A stretch of DNA of 64,000 bases from Rhodobacterales bacterium (GCA_021155205.1 JAJNPS010000047.1:1-64000); one strand, 5' to 3'. Counted from the first letter of the stretch, positions 10,311 to 18,863 are shown. Made by a program: numbers and translations. Notes: generated by a model not told the origin, from the letters alone.

Positions 10311-11009
10311 ATGACCGATGACCGTCTGATCGTCGCGCTGGACGTACCGAATGTCATCGCCGGGCTTGATCTTGTCGCGCGCCTTGGCGACGCGGTCGGT
10401 TTCTACAAGATCGGCCTCGGCATGTTGACGGGCGGCGGTCTTGCCCTGGCAAGCGAACTGAAGCACGAACACGGCAAGCGCGTGTTCCTGGACATGAAAC
10501 TGTTCGACATCGGCGCAACGGTCGAGGCAGGGGTGCGCGGGCTGGTGCAGTACGATCTGGACTTCCTGACCGTCCATGGCGACCCGCAGGTGGTAAGGGC
10601 TGCCGCCGAAGGACGGGCGGGCAGCGGGACAAAAATCCTTGCCGTCACCATCCTGACCTCGCTTGATCGCGCCGATCTGGATGCCAACCTGATCCGTGCG
10701 GGCGACATCGCCGGGATCGTGGTGGAGCGCGCCGCGCGGGCGCTGGCGGCAGGTGCGGATGGTGTCATCGCAAGCCCGCACGAGGCCGCGTTGATCCGCG
10801 CCCTGCCTGAGGCACAGCGAAAGCTGATCGTGACGCCCGGGGTCAGACCGGCCGGATCGGCACCCGGCGACCAAAAGCGGATCGCGACCCCCGCCGAGGC
10901 GCTGCTGGCCGGTGCGGATCACATCGTTGTGGGGCGCCCGATCTGGGGCGACAACGACCCGCGCGGGGCAGCGTTGGCGATCCGGAAAAGTCTGCCGCCG
11001 TTGGCCTAG
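10311..11009 (+). CDS. pyrF: Orotidine 5'-phosphate decarboxylase
   Basis: Catalyses decarboxylation of OMP to UMP, the last step of pyrimidine synthesis, in the cytoplasm. The 232-residue protein has the family signature FLDMKLFDIGATVEAGV with the catalytic Lys and Asp residues, a start LIVALDVPN, and the phosphate-binding end VTPGVRP and ADHIVVGRPIW. A ribosome site (GGATGGAG) lies 8 bases upstream. The stop codon shares CTAG with the convergent NUDIX gene, giving a 4-bp tail-to-tail overlap. Confidence 0.97.
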   Translation: MTDDRLIVALDVPNVIAGLDLVARLGDAVGFYKIGLGMLTGGGLALASELKHEHGKRVFLDMKLFDIGATVEAGVRGLVQYDLDFLTVHGDPQVVRAAAEGRAGSGTKILAVTILTSLDRADLDANLIRAGDIAGIVVERAARALAAGADGVIASPHEAALIRALPEAQRKLIVTPGVRPAGSAPGDQKRIATPAEALLAGADHIVVGRPIWGDNDPRGAALAIRKSLPPLA

Positions 11010-11422
11010 ATCAGTGCGGCACGGGCCGCGCGCGCACGTTCCTGCATGTGCGGGATGGCAAGCGCGTGGGTGAAGAACGCCTCTGCCTCCATCATCTGCC
11101 AGGACTGTCCCTCGCTGCCAAACCGGATTGCAGAAACGTCGTCCTGCGACAGGTATCCCCCAAAGAACGCCGACGCCCGTGACGTATCGGTCATTGATGG
11201 CAGGATGGCGCGAAAGATCAGCCGGTCCGGCGACAGCACCAGCCCAAATTCCTCTTCCAGTTCGCGCAAGAGGCAGGCTTCCGGGGTTTCATCGCCTTCG
11301 CGCCCGCCGCCGGGCAGATCCCAGAACCCGCGCCAGGGCAATCCGTCAAAATCATCCCGCAAGTAGGTCAGGATCAGAGGACCGCAAAACAACGCCGCCT
11401 TTGCGCCCACGAAATCCATCAA
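11006..11422 (-). CDS. NUDIX hydrolase
   Basis: A 138-residue pyrophosphohydrolase with a complete NUDIX box, GGGREGDETPEACLLRELEEEFGL from about residue 38, with the REx2EE catalytic glutamates in place. Substrate (an oxidised nucleotide, a sugar nucleotide or other dinucleotide) cannot be read from sequence. The preceding segment FDGLPWRGFWDLPGGG is typical for MutT-like members. The gene overlaps the pyrF stop by 4 bp and lies 22 bp downstream of nfeD on the same strand. Confidence 0.92.
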   Translation of the reverse strand: MMDFVGAKAALFCGPLILTYLRDDFDGLPWRGFWDLPGGGREGDETPEACLLRELEEEFGLVLSPDRLIFRAILPSMTDTSRASAFFGGYLSQDDVSAIRFGSEGQSWQMMEAEAFFTHALAIPHMQERARAARAALI

Positions 11423-11443
11423 CCGGCCGGGACCGGCTGTTGG

Positions 11444-11716
11444 TCACGTGTCGTCATTGATGTCCCTGTCCCAGACCTTGACCTGACCCGACCGCACGCC
11501 CATCGTCCTACGCAGCACGAACCACGCGACCAGCGAGACCACGGAAAAGATCAGGATCAGCGCCGCCAGACCAGCCGGGGCAAGTCCGAGGCCAACCAGA
11601 ACGCCGGTGACGACAGCGCCGATGGCAAAGCCGAGGAAGATGAACCCCGGAACCAGCACCTCCAGCACGCCAAGCGCAAAGCCCGCGACGATCCAGACCC
11701 ACCAGATTGCCCACAT
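11444..11716 (-). CDS. NfeD-like membrane protein (short form)
   Basis: A 90-residue membrane protein with three hydrophobic segments (WAIWWVWIVAGFALGVLEVLV, GFIFLGFAIGAVVTGVLVGLG, AGLAALILIFSVVSLVAWFVL) and a short charged tail. It belongs to the short NfeD/YbbK-partner group that accompanies stomatin-like proteins in membrane microdomains. The larger OB-fold domain seen in long NfeD proteins is absent. The start lies one base after the stop of the upstream SPFH gene, so they form a classic SPFH-NfeD operon. Confidence 0.88.
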   Translation of the reverse strand: MWAIWWVWIVAGFALGVLEVLVPGFIFLGFAIGAVVTGVLVGLGLAPAGLAALILIFSVVSLVAWFVLRRTMGVRSGQVKVWDRDINDDT

Positions 11717-11717
11717 C

Positions 11718-12599
11718 TTAGGCGCGCCCCTTCAGCATCTTGAACGCATCGCCAAACGCCTCCAGCGCCTGTGCGGGCACGATGATCGTCTGCTTGCCGG
11801 CCCCCTGCCCCACGGCGGTCAGCGCCTCGACCTGTTTCAGCGCGACCTGATACTGTGCCGCCTCGATGCCGTTCTCCTTGATCGCACCCGCGATCACGTT
11901 GGTCGCATAAGCCTCGGCATCCGCCAGAACGCGGCGGGCCTTGGCTTCCTGTTCGGCGGCATAAAGTTCGGCATCGGCATTCAGTTCGACCGCGCGCTTC
12001 TTGCCTTCGGCTTCGGTCACCTGGGCGCGGCGGGCGCGTTCGGCGTTCAGTTGCTGCAGCATCGCGGCGCGGGTCGCCTCGTCCAGGTTGACGTCCAGGA
12101 TTTCGGCGCGCGTCACCTCGATGCCCCAGTCATCGACCATGGCGCGGACCTGTTCACGGATGTTCTGGGTCAGCTCGTTTCGGTTGGACTGGACCTGGTC
12201 CAGTTCCATCTTGCCGATTTCGGACCGCACGATCCCGGCGACGGTGGTTGCAATCGCGGCATCGACATCGCGGATGCGGTAGACGGTCTTTTCCGGTTCG
12301 GTGATGCGGTAGAAAACCGAGGTCTCGACCTTGACCAGAACGTTGTCGGTGGTGATCGCGTCCTGCTGCGCGGTGGGCAACTGGCGTTCCAGAATGCTGA
12401 TCTTGTGGGCGACCCGGTCCAGGAACGGTACCACAAAGTTGATCCCCGGCCCCAGTACCGACCGCAGTCGGCCAAAGCGTTCGACGACATGCTTTTCGCT
12501 TTGCGGCACGATCCGGACGCCAAGGAAAATGCAGATGATGATAAAGACGGCCAGCGCGGTCAGAACCGCATTGCCGCCAAGAAACTGTTCAATATTCAT
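11718..12599 (-). CDS. SPFH/stomatin-family (QmcA-like) membrane protein
   Basis: A 293-residue inner-membrane protein with one N-terminal membrane helix (residues about 10-29), an SPFH/band-7 domain (VPQSEKHVVERFGRLRSVLGPGINFVVPFLD) and an alanine/glutamate-rich coiled coil from about 190 to 240 (AERARRAQVTEAEGKKRAVEL). These proteins oligomerise and organise detergent-resistant membrane areas, often with FtsH-type proteases. The NfeD partner starts 1 bp downstream. A GGAG ribosome site precedes the ATG. The length matches QmcA. Confidence 0.93.
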   Translation of the reverse strand: MNIEQFLGGNAVLTALAVFIIICIFLGVRIVPQSEKHVVERFGRLRSVLGPGINFVVPFLDRVAHKISILERQLPTAQQDAITTDNVLVKVETSVFYRITEPEKTVYRIRDVDAAIATTVAGIVRSEIGKMELDQVQSNRNELTQNIREQVRAMVDDWGIEVTRAEILDVNLDEATRAAMLQQLNAERARRAQVTEAEGKKRAVELNADAELYAAEQEAKARRVLADAEAYATNVIAGAIKENGIEAAQYQVALKQVEALTAVGQGAGKQTIIVPAQALEAFGDAFKMLKGRA

Positions 12600-12711
12600 C
12601 GGCTGGGCTCCAGGACTTGACTGGATCGCACATTGGCCAAGATCACGACATCGGGCAAGAGATTGCTTTGCCGGATGACGGGTTGCCTGACGAATTCAAT
12701 CGCCCGCAACC

Positions 12712-13461
12712 TCAGCGGCCTGGGGCGTCGTCCTCGTCGTCGTCATCGCCCTGCGGCAGGTTGAAGAAGCTTTCGGCGTCGGAAAAGTCGCCGGGATGAT
12801 CGTCTTCGTCATCCTTGCCAAAGGTTTCCAGCCCGGCGATTTGGCCTGGCATCTTGGCCTCGGGGGCCATGGCCAGCGACTGTTCGGTCGATACCAGCTT
12901 GCGCCGCTCGTCGTCGGTCATCACGACGCCCTCGGCGGCTTTCTTGCGGGCGGCGGCCTGCACGGCGGCATCCAGTTCGGATTGGCGGCACAGACCAAGG
13001 GCCACCGGATCAATCGGCGTGATGTTGTTGATGTTCCAGTGGCTGCGTTCGCGGATCGACAGGATCGTCGGTTTGGTGGTGCCGACCAGCTTGCCCACGG
13101 CACCATCGGACAGTTCGGGATGAAACTTGACCAGCCAAAGGATCGCCGCCGGGCGGTCCTGGCGTTTGGACAGCGGCGTGTAGCGCGGGCCGCGCCGCTT
13201 TTCCTCGCCCACGGCCGAGGCGTTGAACTTCAGTTTCAGCTTGTACAGGGGATCGGCCTGGCCGCGCTCGATCTCGATCGGGTCCAGCTGGTTGTTGGCC
13301 ACCGGATCAAAGCCCTTGACCCCGGTTGCCACGTCACCATCGGCAATGCCCTGCACCTCAAGCTCGTGCATCCCGCAGAATTCGGCCACCTGCCGGAAGG
13401 TCAGCGTGGTGTTGTCCACCAGCCAGACAGCGGTGGCCTTGGCCATCAGGGGTTTCGACAT
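12712..13461 (-). CDS. trcR: DUF1013 protein, TrcR-type cell-cycle transcriptional regulator
   Basis: A 249-residue cytoplasmic protein of a family restricted to alphaproteobacteria. The N-terminal HTH-like region (ATAVWLVDNTTLTFRQVAEFCGMHELEVQGIADG) and the segment RQDRPAAILWLVKFHPELSDGAVGKLVGTTKPTI are the conserved DNA-binding-like parts. The tail is very acidic (ends with runs of Asp and Glu). Homologues are named TrcR and regarded as cell-cycle regulators; the target genes are not deducible here. An alternative ATG lies five codons in. It is followed after 112 bp by the SPFH gene on the same strand and is divergent from the RNase T2 gene. Confidence 0.88.
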   Translation of the reverse strand: MSKPLMAKATAVWLVDNTTLTFRQVAEFCGMHELEVQGIADGDVATGVKGFDPVANNQLDPIEIERGQADPLYKLKLKFNASAVGEEKRRGPRYTPLSKRQDRPAAILWLVKFHPELSDGAVGKLVGTTKPTILSIRERSHWNINNITPIDPVALGLCRQSELDAAVQAAARKKAAEGVVMTDDERRKLVSTEQSLAMAPEAKMPGQIAGLETFGKDDEDDHPGDFSDAESFFNLPQGDDDDEDDAPGR

Positions 13462-13586
13462 CGGATCTCTCCTTTACAAATCTTTCCCGAGCCGGGAAAA
13501 CGGCGGCGAACCTTGGTCCGCGATTTCCACGAATTATGGGAAGTCCGGGTCCGTATAGGCCCATTTTTCGTGAAGGAAAAGCAAAA

Positions 13587-14225
13587 ATGCGGGCAGTGCT
13601 TGTCTTGCTGGCCGCGATGCTTTTCGCGCCTTCTGCACGCGCAGAAGGCGAAAGAGCAGGTGATTTCGACTATTACGTCTTGTCGCTGTCGTGGTCATCG
13701 GCCTGGTGTGCGCTGGAGGGTGATGCGCGCAACGATCCCCAATGCGACACCGGACGCGGGCTGACCTTTGTCCTGCACGGGCTATGGCCGCAGTTTGAAC
13801 AGGGCTGGCCGTCCTATTGCCGCACCCCGGAACGCGATCCGTCACGCGCGACAACCGCCGCGATGGCCGACATCATGGGCGGGTCGGGCGTCGCGTTCTA
13901 CCAGTGGAAAAAGCACGGCCGCTGTACGGGGCTGTCGGCCGACCGCTTTTTTGCGACGGCGCGACGTGCGTTCGCATCCGTGACGGTACCGCCGCTGTTC
14001 GCACAGGTCCGCAGCGACCTCAACGTGCCGCCCGATGTCGTCGAAAGCGCGTTTCTGGACAGCAACCCGGACCTGTCGCGCGACATGGTGACTGTCACCT
14101 GCAGCGACGGCCTGATTCAGGAGGTTCGCATCTGCCTGGACCTGGACCTTGGCCCGCGCCGCTGCGGCGATGACGTCATCCGCGATTGCCGTCAGCCGGA
14201 CGCCGTGCTGGAGGCCGTCCGATAG
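13587..14225 (+). CDS. Secreted ribonuclease T2 family protein
   Basis: A 212-residue exported endoribonuclease. A signal peptide (residues 1-18, ending ARA) precedes the T2 fold. Both catalytic segments are visible: CAS I in FVLHGLWPQ and CAS II in QWKKHGRC, each with its histidine. The CAS II acidic residue of the canonical KHEWxKHGTC is replaced by glutamine-type context (FYQWKKHGRC), so activity may differ. Eight cysteines, consistent with periplasmic disulfides. The start follows a GAAGGA ribosome site; a longer frame upstream has no family content. It probably scavenges RNA for nucleotides in the periplasm. Confidence 0.92.
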   Translation: MRAVLVLLAAMLFAPSARAEGERAGDFDYYVLSLSWSSAWCALEGDARNDPQCDTGRGLTFVLHGLWPQFEQGWPSYCRTPERDPSRATTAAMADIMGGSGVAFYQWKKHGRCTGLSADRFFATARRAFASVTVPPLFAQVRSDLNVPPDVVESAFLDSNPDLSRDMVTVTCSDGLIQEVRICLDLDLGPRRCGDDVIRDCRQPDAVLEAVR

Positions 14226-14531
14226 CGAGATTGCCGACGTACCAAACCCGCGACCGCCATCAAATAGCGCGATCACGGGTCCGGGCCATCAAGGGAAAGG
14301 GTGGCGGGATCGGAGGCACAGGGAACTATGAAAACCAGCGAAAAAGGGCAACCGTGAAACAACTTTACTCCAATGATCGGTCCCGACCAGCATGGGGGTA
14401 CTGACCGGGTAAGGTGAGGATCGCAAAAACCCGATCCCGCCAAGGAAAGCTATATCATCTTGGCGGAAGGACCGCGCGTTAAGAAACCGTCAATACACTC
14501 GACCGCGCGTGATTTGAACGCAAGTCAAGGG
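14226..14531. other. 306-bp non-coding stretch with stacked hairpins
   Basis: No gene seen. Two adjacent inverted repeats stand out: GGATCG/CGATCC at 14418-14437 and CCGCCAAG/CTTGGCGG at 14437-14466. On the minus strand they lie 66-114 bp after the oxidoreductase stop and include a TTTTT run between them, so they may be its 3' end structure. A 10-bp direct repeat GACCGCGCGT occurs near 14470 and 14500. A nine-codon frame with a GGAGG-like site starts near 14328. Confidence 0.45.
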
Positions 14532-15527
14532 TCACGCAGCCTCGACCTTCAGGACGATTTTGCCCATGTGGCCGGGGCTTTCGATGCGCCAATGCGCCGC
14601 CGCCGCGTCGGTCAGGGGGTATTCGCTGTCATGGACCACGCGCAACGCGCCGCGTTCGATCATCGGCCAGACCTGACCCTCTACCGCCTCGGCGATCAGG
14701 GTCTTGGCGTGGTCCGACTGCGGACGCAGTGTGGACCCGGTCAGCGTCAGGCGGCGCATCATCAGTTCGGCAAAGTTTGCCTCGACCCTGGCACCCTGCA
14801 GGAACGCGATCTGGACCAGCCGCCCGTCATCCGCCAACGCCCTGATGTTGCGTGGCAGGTAAGGGCCCCCGACCATGTCCAGGATCAGGTCGGCGCCACC
14901 CTCGGCCCGCAGGATGTCGACGAAATCCTCGTCCTTGTAGTTGATTGCGCGTTCCGCCCCCAACGACCGGCAAAGGTCGCACTTTTCGGCGCTGCCTGCG
15001 GTCGCGAAAACCCGCGCGCCCAGCGCCTTGGCGATCTGGATCGCGGTGGTGCCGATGCCGGATGTGCCGCCATGGACCAGAAAGCGTTCCCCCGCCGTCA
15101 GCCTGCCGCGCATCACGACATTGGACCAGACGGTAAAGCAGGTTTCCGGCAGGCAGGCCGCATCCCGCAACGATATGCCCGCCGGAACAGGCAGCGCATG
15201 GGTCGCCGGGGTCGCGACATATTCCGCATATCCCCCGCCCGGCAGCAGCGCCGTCACCATGTCACCGATCTGCCAGCGGGTGACGCCCTGGCCCAGCGCC
15301 ACCACCGTTCCCGACGCCTCCAGGCCCGGCAGCGGCGAGGCGCTTGGCGGTGGCACATAGGAACCCGCGCGCTGCAATGCGTCCGGGCGGTTCACGCCCG
15401 CATAGGCCACACGGATGACGATCTGGGCGTATCCCGGGACCGGCACCGGAACCGAGGCGGGTTTCAGGACATCGGGGGCGCCAGGCTCGGATATTTCCAT
15501 CGCCAGCATGCTGTTGAGAAGTGTCAT
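14532..15527 (-). CDS. NAD(P)H quinone oxidoreductase (zeta-crystallin/MDR family)
   Basis: A 331-residue medium-chain dehydrogenase/reductase of the quinone oxidoreductase group; no zinc-binding cysteines are evident. The Rossmann signature is GGTSGIGTTAIQIAKALGARV near residue 150, and the family segment AGVNRPDALQRAGSY and GLEASGTVVALG are clear. It probably reduces quinones or enones with NADPH. The ATG at 15527 lies after an AAGGACC ribosome site and 17 bp past the COQ9 stop; a longer in-frame opening overlaps COQ9 and is less likely. The pairing with COQ9 suggests a link to ubiquinone metabolism, but this is inference. Confidence 0.9.
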   Translation of the reverse strand: MTLLNSMLAMEISEPGAPDVLKPASVPVPVPGYAQIVIRVAYAGVNRPDALQRAGSYVPPPSASPLPGLEASGTVVALGQGVTRWQIGDMVTALLPGGGYAEYVATPATHALPVPAGISLRDAACLPETCFTVWSNVVMRGRLTAGERFLVHGGTSGIGTTAIQIAKALGARVFATAGSAEKCDLCRSLGAERAINYKDEDFVDILRAEGGADLILDMVGGPYLPRNIRALADDGRLVQIAFLQGARVEANFAELMMRRLTLTGSTLRPQSDHAKTLIAEAVEGQVWPMIERGALRVVHDSEYPLTDAAAAHWRIESPGHMGKIVLKVEAA

Positions 15528-15544
15528 CGCGGTCCTTGTGTCCT

Positions 15545-16219
15545 TCAGGGCACTTTGCGGCCCAGGTCTCGCCACCGCCCTTTTGCCTCGGAAAGGCTTT
15601 CCAGAACCTTAGCCGGGCCCGCAAGGACAACCTTGGCGACTGGATTTTCCTTGACGGCGGCCTTGAGCTTTTCGATCTCCATCACCTCGGCGATGCGGCG
15701 GTCCAGAAACTCCCATGTGGCTTGACGGTCCGGACTGTCATCACCCAGCCAGAAAAGAACCGTCGCGCCATAGACGCCTGACAGGGTTGCGCGCTTGGTG
15801 TACCAGTTCAGATCGCGCTTGGTATCGCCAAGGGCTGTCCAGATCGCATCGGCAGTGCCCCAGATGGCCCCCACCCCCGCCGCCGCGTTCTGTGGCAGCG
15901 AAAAGAGGGTCGTGCCACGGCGCACCAGTTCGATGTCGGCAGCCTCGATCCGCAAGCGGACCGCCCGCGCGATGCGGTCGCGAAAGCGCAAGTTGGACAG
16001 GTCCTCGGCCCCAAGTGATGCCCGCATCGCGCGATCGCCGCGCCGATGATAGGCCAGCGCCAGGTCCACGCCTGCATTGGGGCAGACGACGCGGGCGGTC
16101 GCGGCGTCGATGCCCGAATCGGTGATCGCCGCGCGAAACGCAGTCTCGGACCAGCCATCAAACGGCACATGCGCCATGGCCGCGTCCAGCAGACGGTCCT
16201 TCGCGGTTTCGTGGTCCAT
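15545..16219 (-). CDS. COQ9 family ubiquinone biosynthesis protein
   Basis: A 224-residue protein of the COQ9 family, an accessory lipid-binding factor for ubiquinone hydroxylation (with COQ7 in mitochondria). The TetR-like fold and conserved block WNWYTKR-type (here DTKRDLNWYTKRATLSGVYGATVLFWLGDDSPD) are diagnostic. The start at 16219 follows AAAGGGGACG; eight further codons upstream are open. It lies in an operon with the downstream oxidoreductase and is divergent from rpsU. The C-terminal helix that binds lipid in COQ9 would be around WEFLDRRIAEVMEIEKLK. Confidence 0.9.
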   Translation of the reverse strand: MDHETAKDRLLDAAMAHVPFDGWSETAFRAAITDSGIDAATARVVCPNAGVDLALAYHRRGDRAMRASLGAEDLSNLRFRDRIARAVRLRIEAADIELVRRGTTLFSLPQNAAAGVGAIWGTADAIWTALGDTKRDLNWYTKRATLSGVYGATVLFWLGDDSPDRQATWEFLDRRIAEVMEIEKLKAAVKENPVAKVVLAGPAKVLESLSEAKGRWRDLGRKVP

Positions 16220-16264
16220 TGTCGTCCCCTTTTCGGCTTGCACCGCATTGCCCCCATCGCGCGG

Positions 16265-16293
16265 TGGACAAGTGGCCGTTGCCTTGTTATAGG
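16265..16293 (+). promoter_or_regulatory. Candidate housekeeping promoter of rpsU
   Basis: TGGACA at 16265-16270 and TATAGG at 16288-16293 are separated by 17 bp, a good sigma-70 spacing. It lies 55 bp upstream of the rpsU start. Motif inference. Confidence 0.45.
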
Positions 16294-16348
16294 CCGCCTC
16301 GCCTGCACAAACAGTGCAACTTTAACCTAGGAAGGTGGTGACAACCAC

Positions 16349-16555
16349 ATGCAGGTCAGCGTCCGCGACAATAACGTCGAGCAAGCCCTTCGGGCCTTGA
16401 AGAAAAAGCTCCAGCGCGAAGGCGTGTTCCGCGAAATGAAGCTCAAGCAGCATTTCGAGAAACCGTCGGTCAAGAAAGCGCGCGAATCCGCCGAAGCCGT
16501 GCGCCGTGCGCGCAAGCTCGCCCGGAAAAAGCTTCAGCGCGAAGGCGGTCTATAG
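16349..16555 (+). CDS. rpsU: 30S ribosomal protein bS21
   Basis: A 68-residue very basic small-subunit protein that sits near the anti-Shine-Dalgarno region. The sequence begins MQVSVRDNNVEQALRALKKK and ends with the Arg/Lys-rich tail typical of S21. The ribosome site GGAAGGTGG lies about 12 bases upstream. It is followed by a strong terminator, so it is probably a single-gene transcript. Confidence 0.98.
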   Translation: MQVSVRDNNVEQALRALKKKLQREGVFREMKLKQHFEKPSVKKARESAEAVRRARKLARKKLQREGGL

Positions 16556-16599
16556 CCGACGTCTTGCGAACACTGGGCCGGGCGACCGGCCACCCGATC

Positions 16600-16629
16600 A
16601 ACCCCCGTCCGCAAGGTCCGGGGGTTTTT
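16600..16629 (+). terminator. Terminator of rpsU
   Basis: Stem AACCCCCG/CGGGGGTT (16600-16607 with 16619-16626) with an 11-base loop, running into TTTTT at 16625-16629. It lies 45 bp past the rpsU stop. Confidence 0.85.
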
Positions 16630-16669
16630 CATTTGCACGCCTGATTTCGGCAACCGGCTGCCGGGTCTA

Positions 16670-17080
16670 ATGGCTGGACAGCGAAGTTTCGACCGTGCCA
16701 TTGCCGCCACGGAATTGCAGACATGAAAATTGCCGGTTGAAGGCGCTACGGGAGGCGGGCTGTCTGCGCTGCGACAGCATGCGGCGGGCTTGGGGATGCA
16801 GTCCGCTTTCACGGCGTTCAGCCGCCGGCCTATTGCGCCGCTGGGGCGGCCCTGCGGACAATCTCGATCCAATTGCGGCATGCTGGTCCACCCGGAACCA
16901 CGCGGCGATTTCGTCGAACGGCTGGCGGCAGCGATCCTGCGTCTCGCAGACGATCCGAATCTGTGCCTTGCCATGGAAAAAGCCGGTGCCGCCAAGGTCC
17001 TGCGAGAATTTGGCTGGCAGGGCAAGACCAACGTGATCGAGCGGGTCTACCGCGAAGCCATCGCCATCGGGCCGGTTGGC
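16670..17080 (+). pseudogene. Remnant of a family-4 glycosyltransferase
   Basis: Two pieces of a GT4-type glycosyltransferase remain in one frame. An N-side piece reads RSFDRAIAATELQT and is cut by a TGA at about 16724; a C-terminal piece (from 16880) reads HPEPRGDFVERLAAAIL, LADDPNLCLAMEKAG and KVLREFGWQGKTNVIERVYREAI, which is the usual end of such enzymes. The Rossmann middle and most of the N-domain are missing and the linker between the pieces has no family content. I infer deletion plus nonsense mutation. Similar genes occur between rpsU and Lrp/ald in relatives as far as I recall; unverified. Confidence 0.5.
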
Positions 17081-17083
17081 CAG

Positions 17084-17548
17084 CTAGACCGCCAACGCCG
17101 TCGTCTGGACCACGGTCCGCAGGGCAAAGCTGGACTGCATCTGCCGCACGCCCGGCAACCGGCTGAGGAACTGGCGATGGATCCGGGCGAAATCCTCGGT
17201 ATCTTCGGCCAGGATTTTCAGCAGATAGTCGGCCGTCCCCGCCATCAGGTGACATTCCAGAATGTCGGGCACGCGGGCCACCTCGCGTTCAAAGGCGTCA
17301 AGCAGGTCTTCGGCCTGTGACTGCAGCGTGATCTCGACAAAGACCATCGTGGGTCGCCCCATCCTGCGGGTGTTCAGCAGCGCCACATACCCCGCGATAA
17401 AGCCGTCCGTTTCCAGCCGTTCCACGCGACGATGGCAGGCGGATGGTGACAGGTTCACGCGGTCGGCAAGGTCTGCGTTGGTAATGCGCCCCTGTTTTTG
17501 CAAAACCATCAGGATGCGCCGGTCTGTTGCGTCAATTTCCGATGTCAT
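17084..17548 (-). CDS. Lrp/AsnC-family transcriptional regulator
   Basis: A 154-residue regulator with an N-terminal winged-helix (IDATDRRILMVLQKQGRITNADLADRVNLSPSACHRRVERLE) and a C-terminal RAM ligand-binding domain ending in a beta strand rich in valine. It is divergent from the alanine dehydrogenase gene (starts 132 bp apart), the arrangement of AldR-type regulators that sense alanine or other amino acids. An inverted repeat AGTC-N5-GACT lies between the genes. The normal length is kept. Confidence 0.93.
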   Translation of the reverse strand: MTSEIDATDRRILMVLQKQGRITNADLADRVNLSPSACHRRVERLETDGFIAGYVALLNTRRMGRPTMVFVEITLQSQAEDLLDAFEREVARVPDILECHLMAGTADYLLKILAEDTEDFARIHRQFLSRLPGVRQMQSSFALRTVVQTTALAV

Positions 17549-17561
17549 GATGATTTCATCC

Positions 17562-17574
17562 AGTCTTTTGGACT
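17562..17574. promoter_or_regulatory. Candidate Lrp-type operator between lrp and ald
   Basis: AGTCTTTTGGACT forms the short dyad AGTC-N5-GACT, just upstream of the regulator gene and 107 bp upstream of ald. The location suits a Lrp-family site, but the dyad is short and could be chance. Confidence 0.3.
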
Positions 17575-17680
17575 AAGTTCGAAGATTCTATCAGTCAGCG
17601 TCAGAAATGCCACCGAAGTTTCAAACCTTCACCACCCGATCTGCGGCATTCTTGCGAAAACGCGCCAAAGGAGAACGGCC

Positions 17681-18799
17681 ATGAAGATCGGTTGCCCCAA
17701 AGAGATCAAGCCACAGGAGTATCGCGTTGGAATGACCCCCGGCGCGGTGCGCGAGGCGGCAACTGCCGGCCATACCGTGCTGGTGGAAACCAGTGCCGGT
17801 GTCGGGTCGGGCTTTGCCGATGCCGATTATGTTGCGGCAGGCGCCACAATCCTGCCCACCGCCGAAGAGGTGTTTGCCAAGGCCGACATGATCGTCAAGG
17901 TCAAGGAACCCCAGGCGGTGGAGCGCAAGCGCCTGCGCGCGGGACAGGTTCTTTTCACCTATCTGCACCTGGCGCCGGATGCCGCCCAGACGCATGACCT
18001 GCTGGCCTCGGGTGTCACGGCGATTGCCTACGAGACCGTCACCGATGATCGTGGCGGTCTGCCGCTCCTGGCCCCGATGTCCGAAGTTGCGGGCCGTCTG
18101 GCGCCCCAGGTCGGGGCCTGGACCCTGCAAAAGGCCAACGGTGGCCGCGGCGTGCTTCTGGGCGGCGTGCCGGGCGTTCTGCCCGCGCGGGTCCTTGTGA
18201 TCGGCGGCGGCGTCGTCGGCACCCACGCGGCCAAGATCGCCGCCGGGATGGGTGCGGATGTGACCGTGCTGGATCGGTCGGTCAACCGGCTGCGCTATCT
18301 TGACGATGTCTTTGGCGGCCGGTTCAAGAACGCCTTTGCCGATGCGGCCACGACGATGGACCTTGCCCGGCAGGCGGACATGATCATCGGCGCGGTCCTC
18401 GTTCCCGGTGCCGCAGCCCCCAAGCTGATCAGCCGCGCGCAACTGAAGGACCTGAAGCCCGGCGCCGTCCTTGTCGATGTCGCCATTGATCAGGGTGGCT
18501 GCTTTGAAACCTCGCATGCGACCACGCATCAGGACCCGGTCTACGAGATCGACGGCATCATGCATTATTGCGTTGCCAACATGCCGGGGGCGGTGGCGCG
18601 CACTTCGACGCTTGCCCTGGGCAACGCGACGATGCCCTTCATGCTGGCACTGGCCAACAAGGGATGGAAGCGCGCCTGCGCCGATGACAGGCATCTGCTT
18701 GCCGGTCTGAACACGCATGCGGGCAAGCTGACCTATGCGGCGGTCGGCACGGCGCTGGGTCTGCCGGTCATTGCGGCGGCTGACGCGCTGGCGATCTGA
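17681..18799 (+). CDS. ald: L-alanine dehydrogenase
   Basis: NAD-dependent enzyme that interconverts alanine with pyruvate and ammonia, in the cytoplasm. The 372-residue protein starts MKIGCPKEIKPQEYRVGMTP and has the active-site Lys in MIVKVKEPQ and His in LFTYLHLAPDA. The NAD site is VLVIGGGVVGTHAAKIAAGMGADVTVLD near residue 168. The start is preceded by AAAGGAGA at ideal spacing. The divergent Lrp-type regulator probably controls it. A terminator follows. Confidence 0.97.
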   Translation: MKIGCPKEIKPQEYRVGMTPGAVREAATAGHTVLVETSAGVGSGFADADYVAAGATILPTAEEVFAKADMIVKVKEPQAVERKRLRAGQVLFTYLHLAPDAAQTHDLLASGVTAIAYETVTDDRGGLPLLAPMSEVAGRLAPQVGAWTLQKANGGRGVLLGGVPGVLPARVLVIGGGVVGTHAAKIAAGMGADVTVLDRSVNRLRYLDDVFGGRFKNAFADAATTMDLARQADMIIGAVLVPGAAAPKLISRAQLKDLKPGAVLVDVAIDQGGCFETSHATTHQDPVYEIDGIMHYCVANMPGAVARTSTLALGNATMPFMLALANKGWKRACADDRHLLAGLNTHAGKLTYAAVGTALGLPVIAAADALAI

Positions 18800-18820
18800 C
18801 CGGGCAGCGCCGCAAACAAG

Positions 18821-18846
18821 AACCCCCGGCACGGACCGGGGGTTTT
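18821..18846 (+). terminator. Terminator of ald
   Basis: Perfect 9-bp stem AACCCCCGG/CCGGGGGTT (18821-18829, 18836-18844) with a 6-base loop and TTTT. It may also serve the convergent mscL, though its U-tract on that strand is weaker. Confidence 0.85.
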
Positions 18847-18863
18847 CGTCGTTTCGGGCGCGA

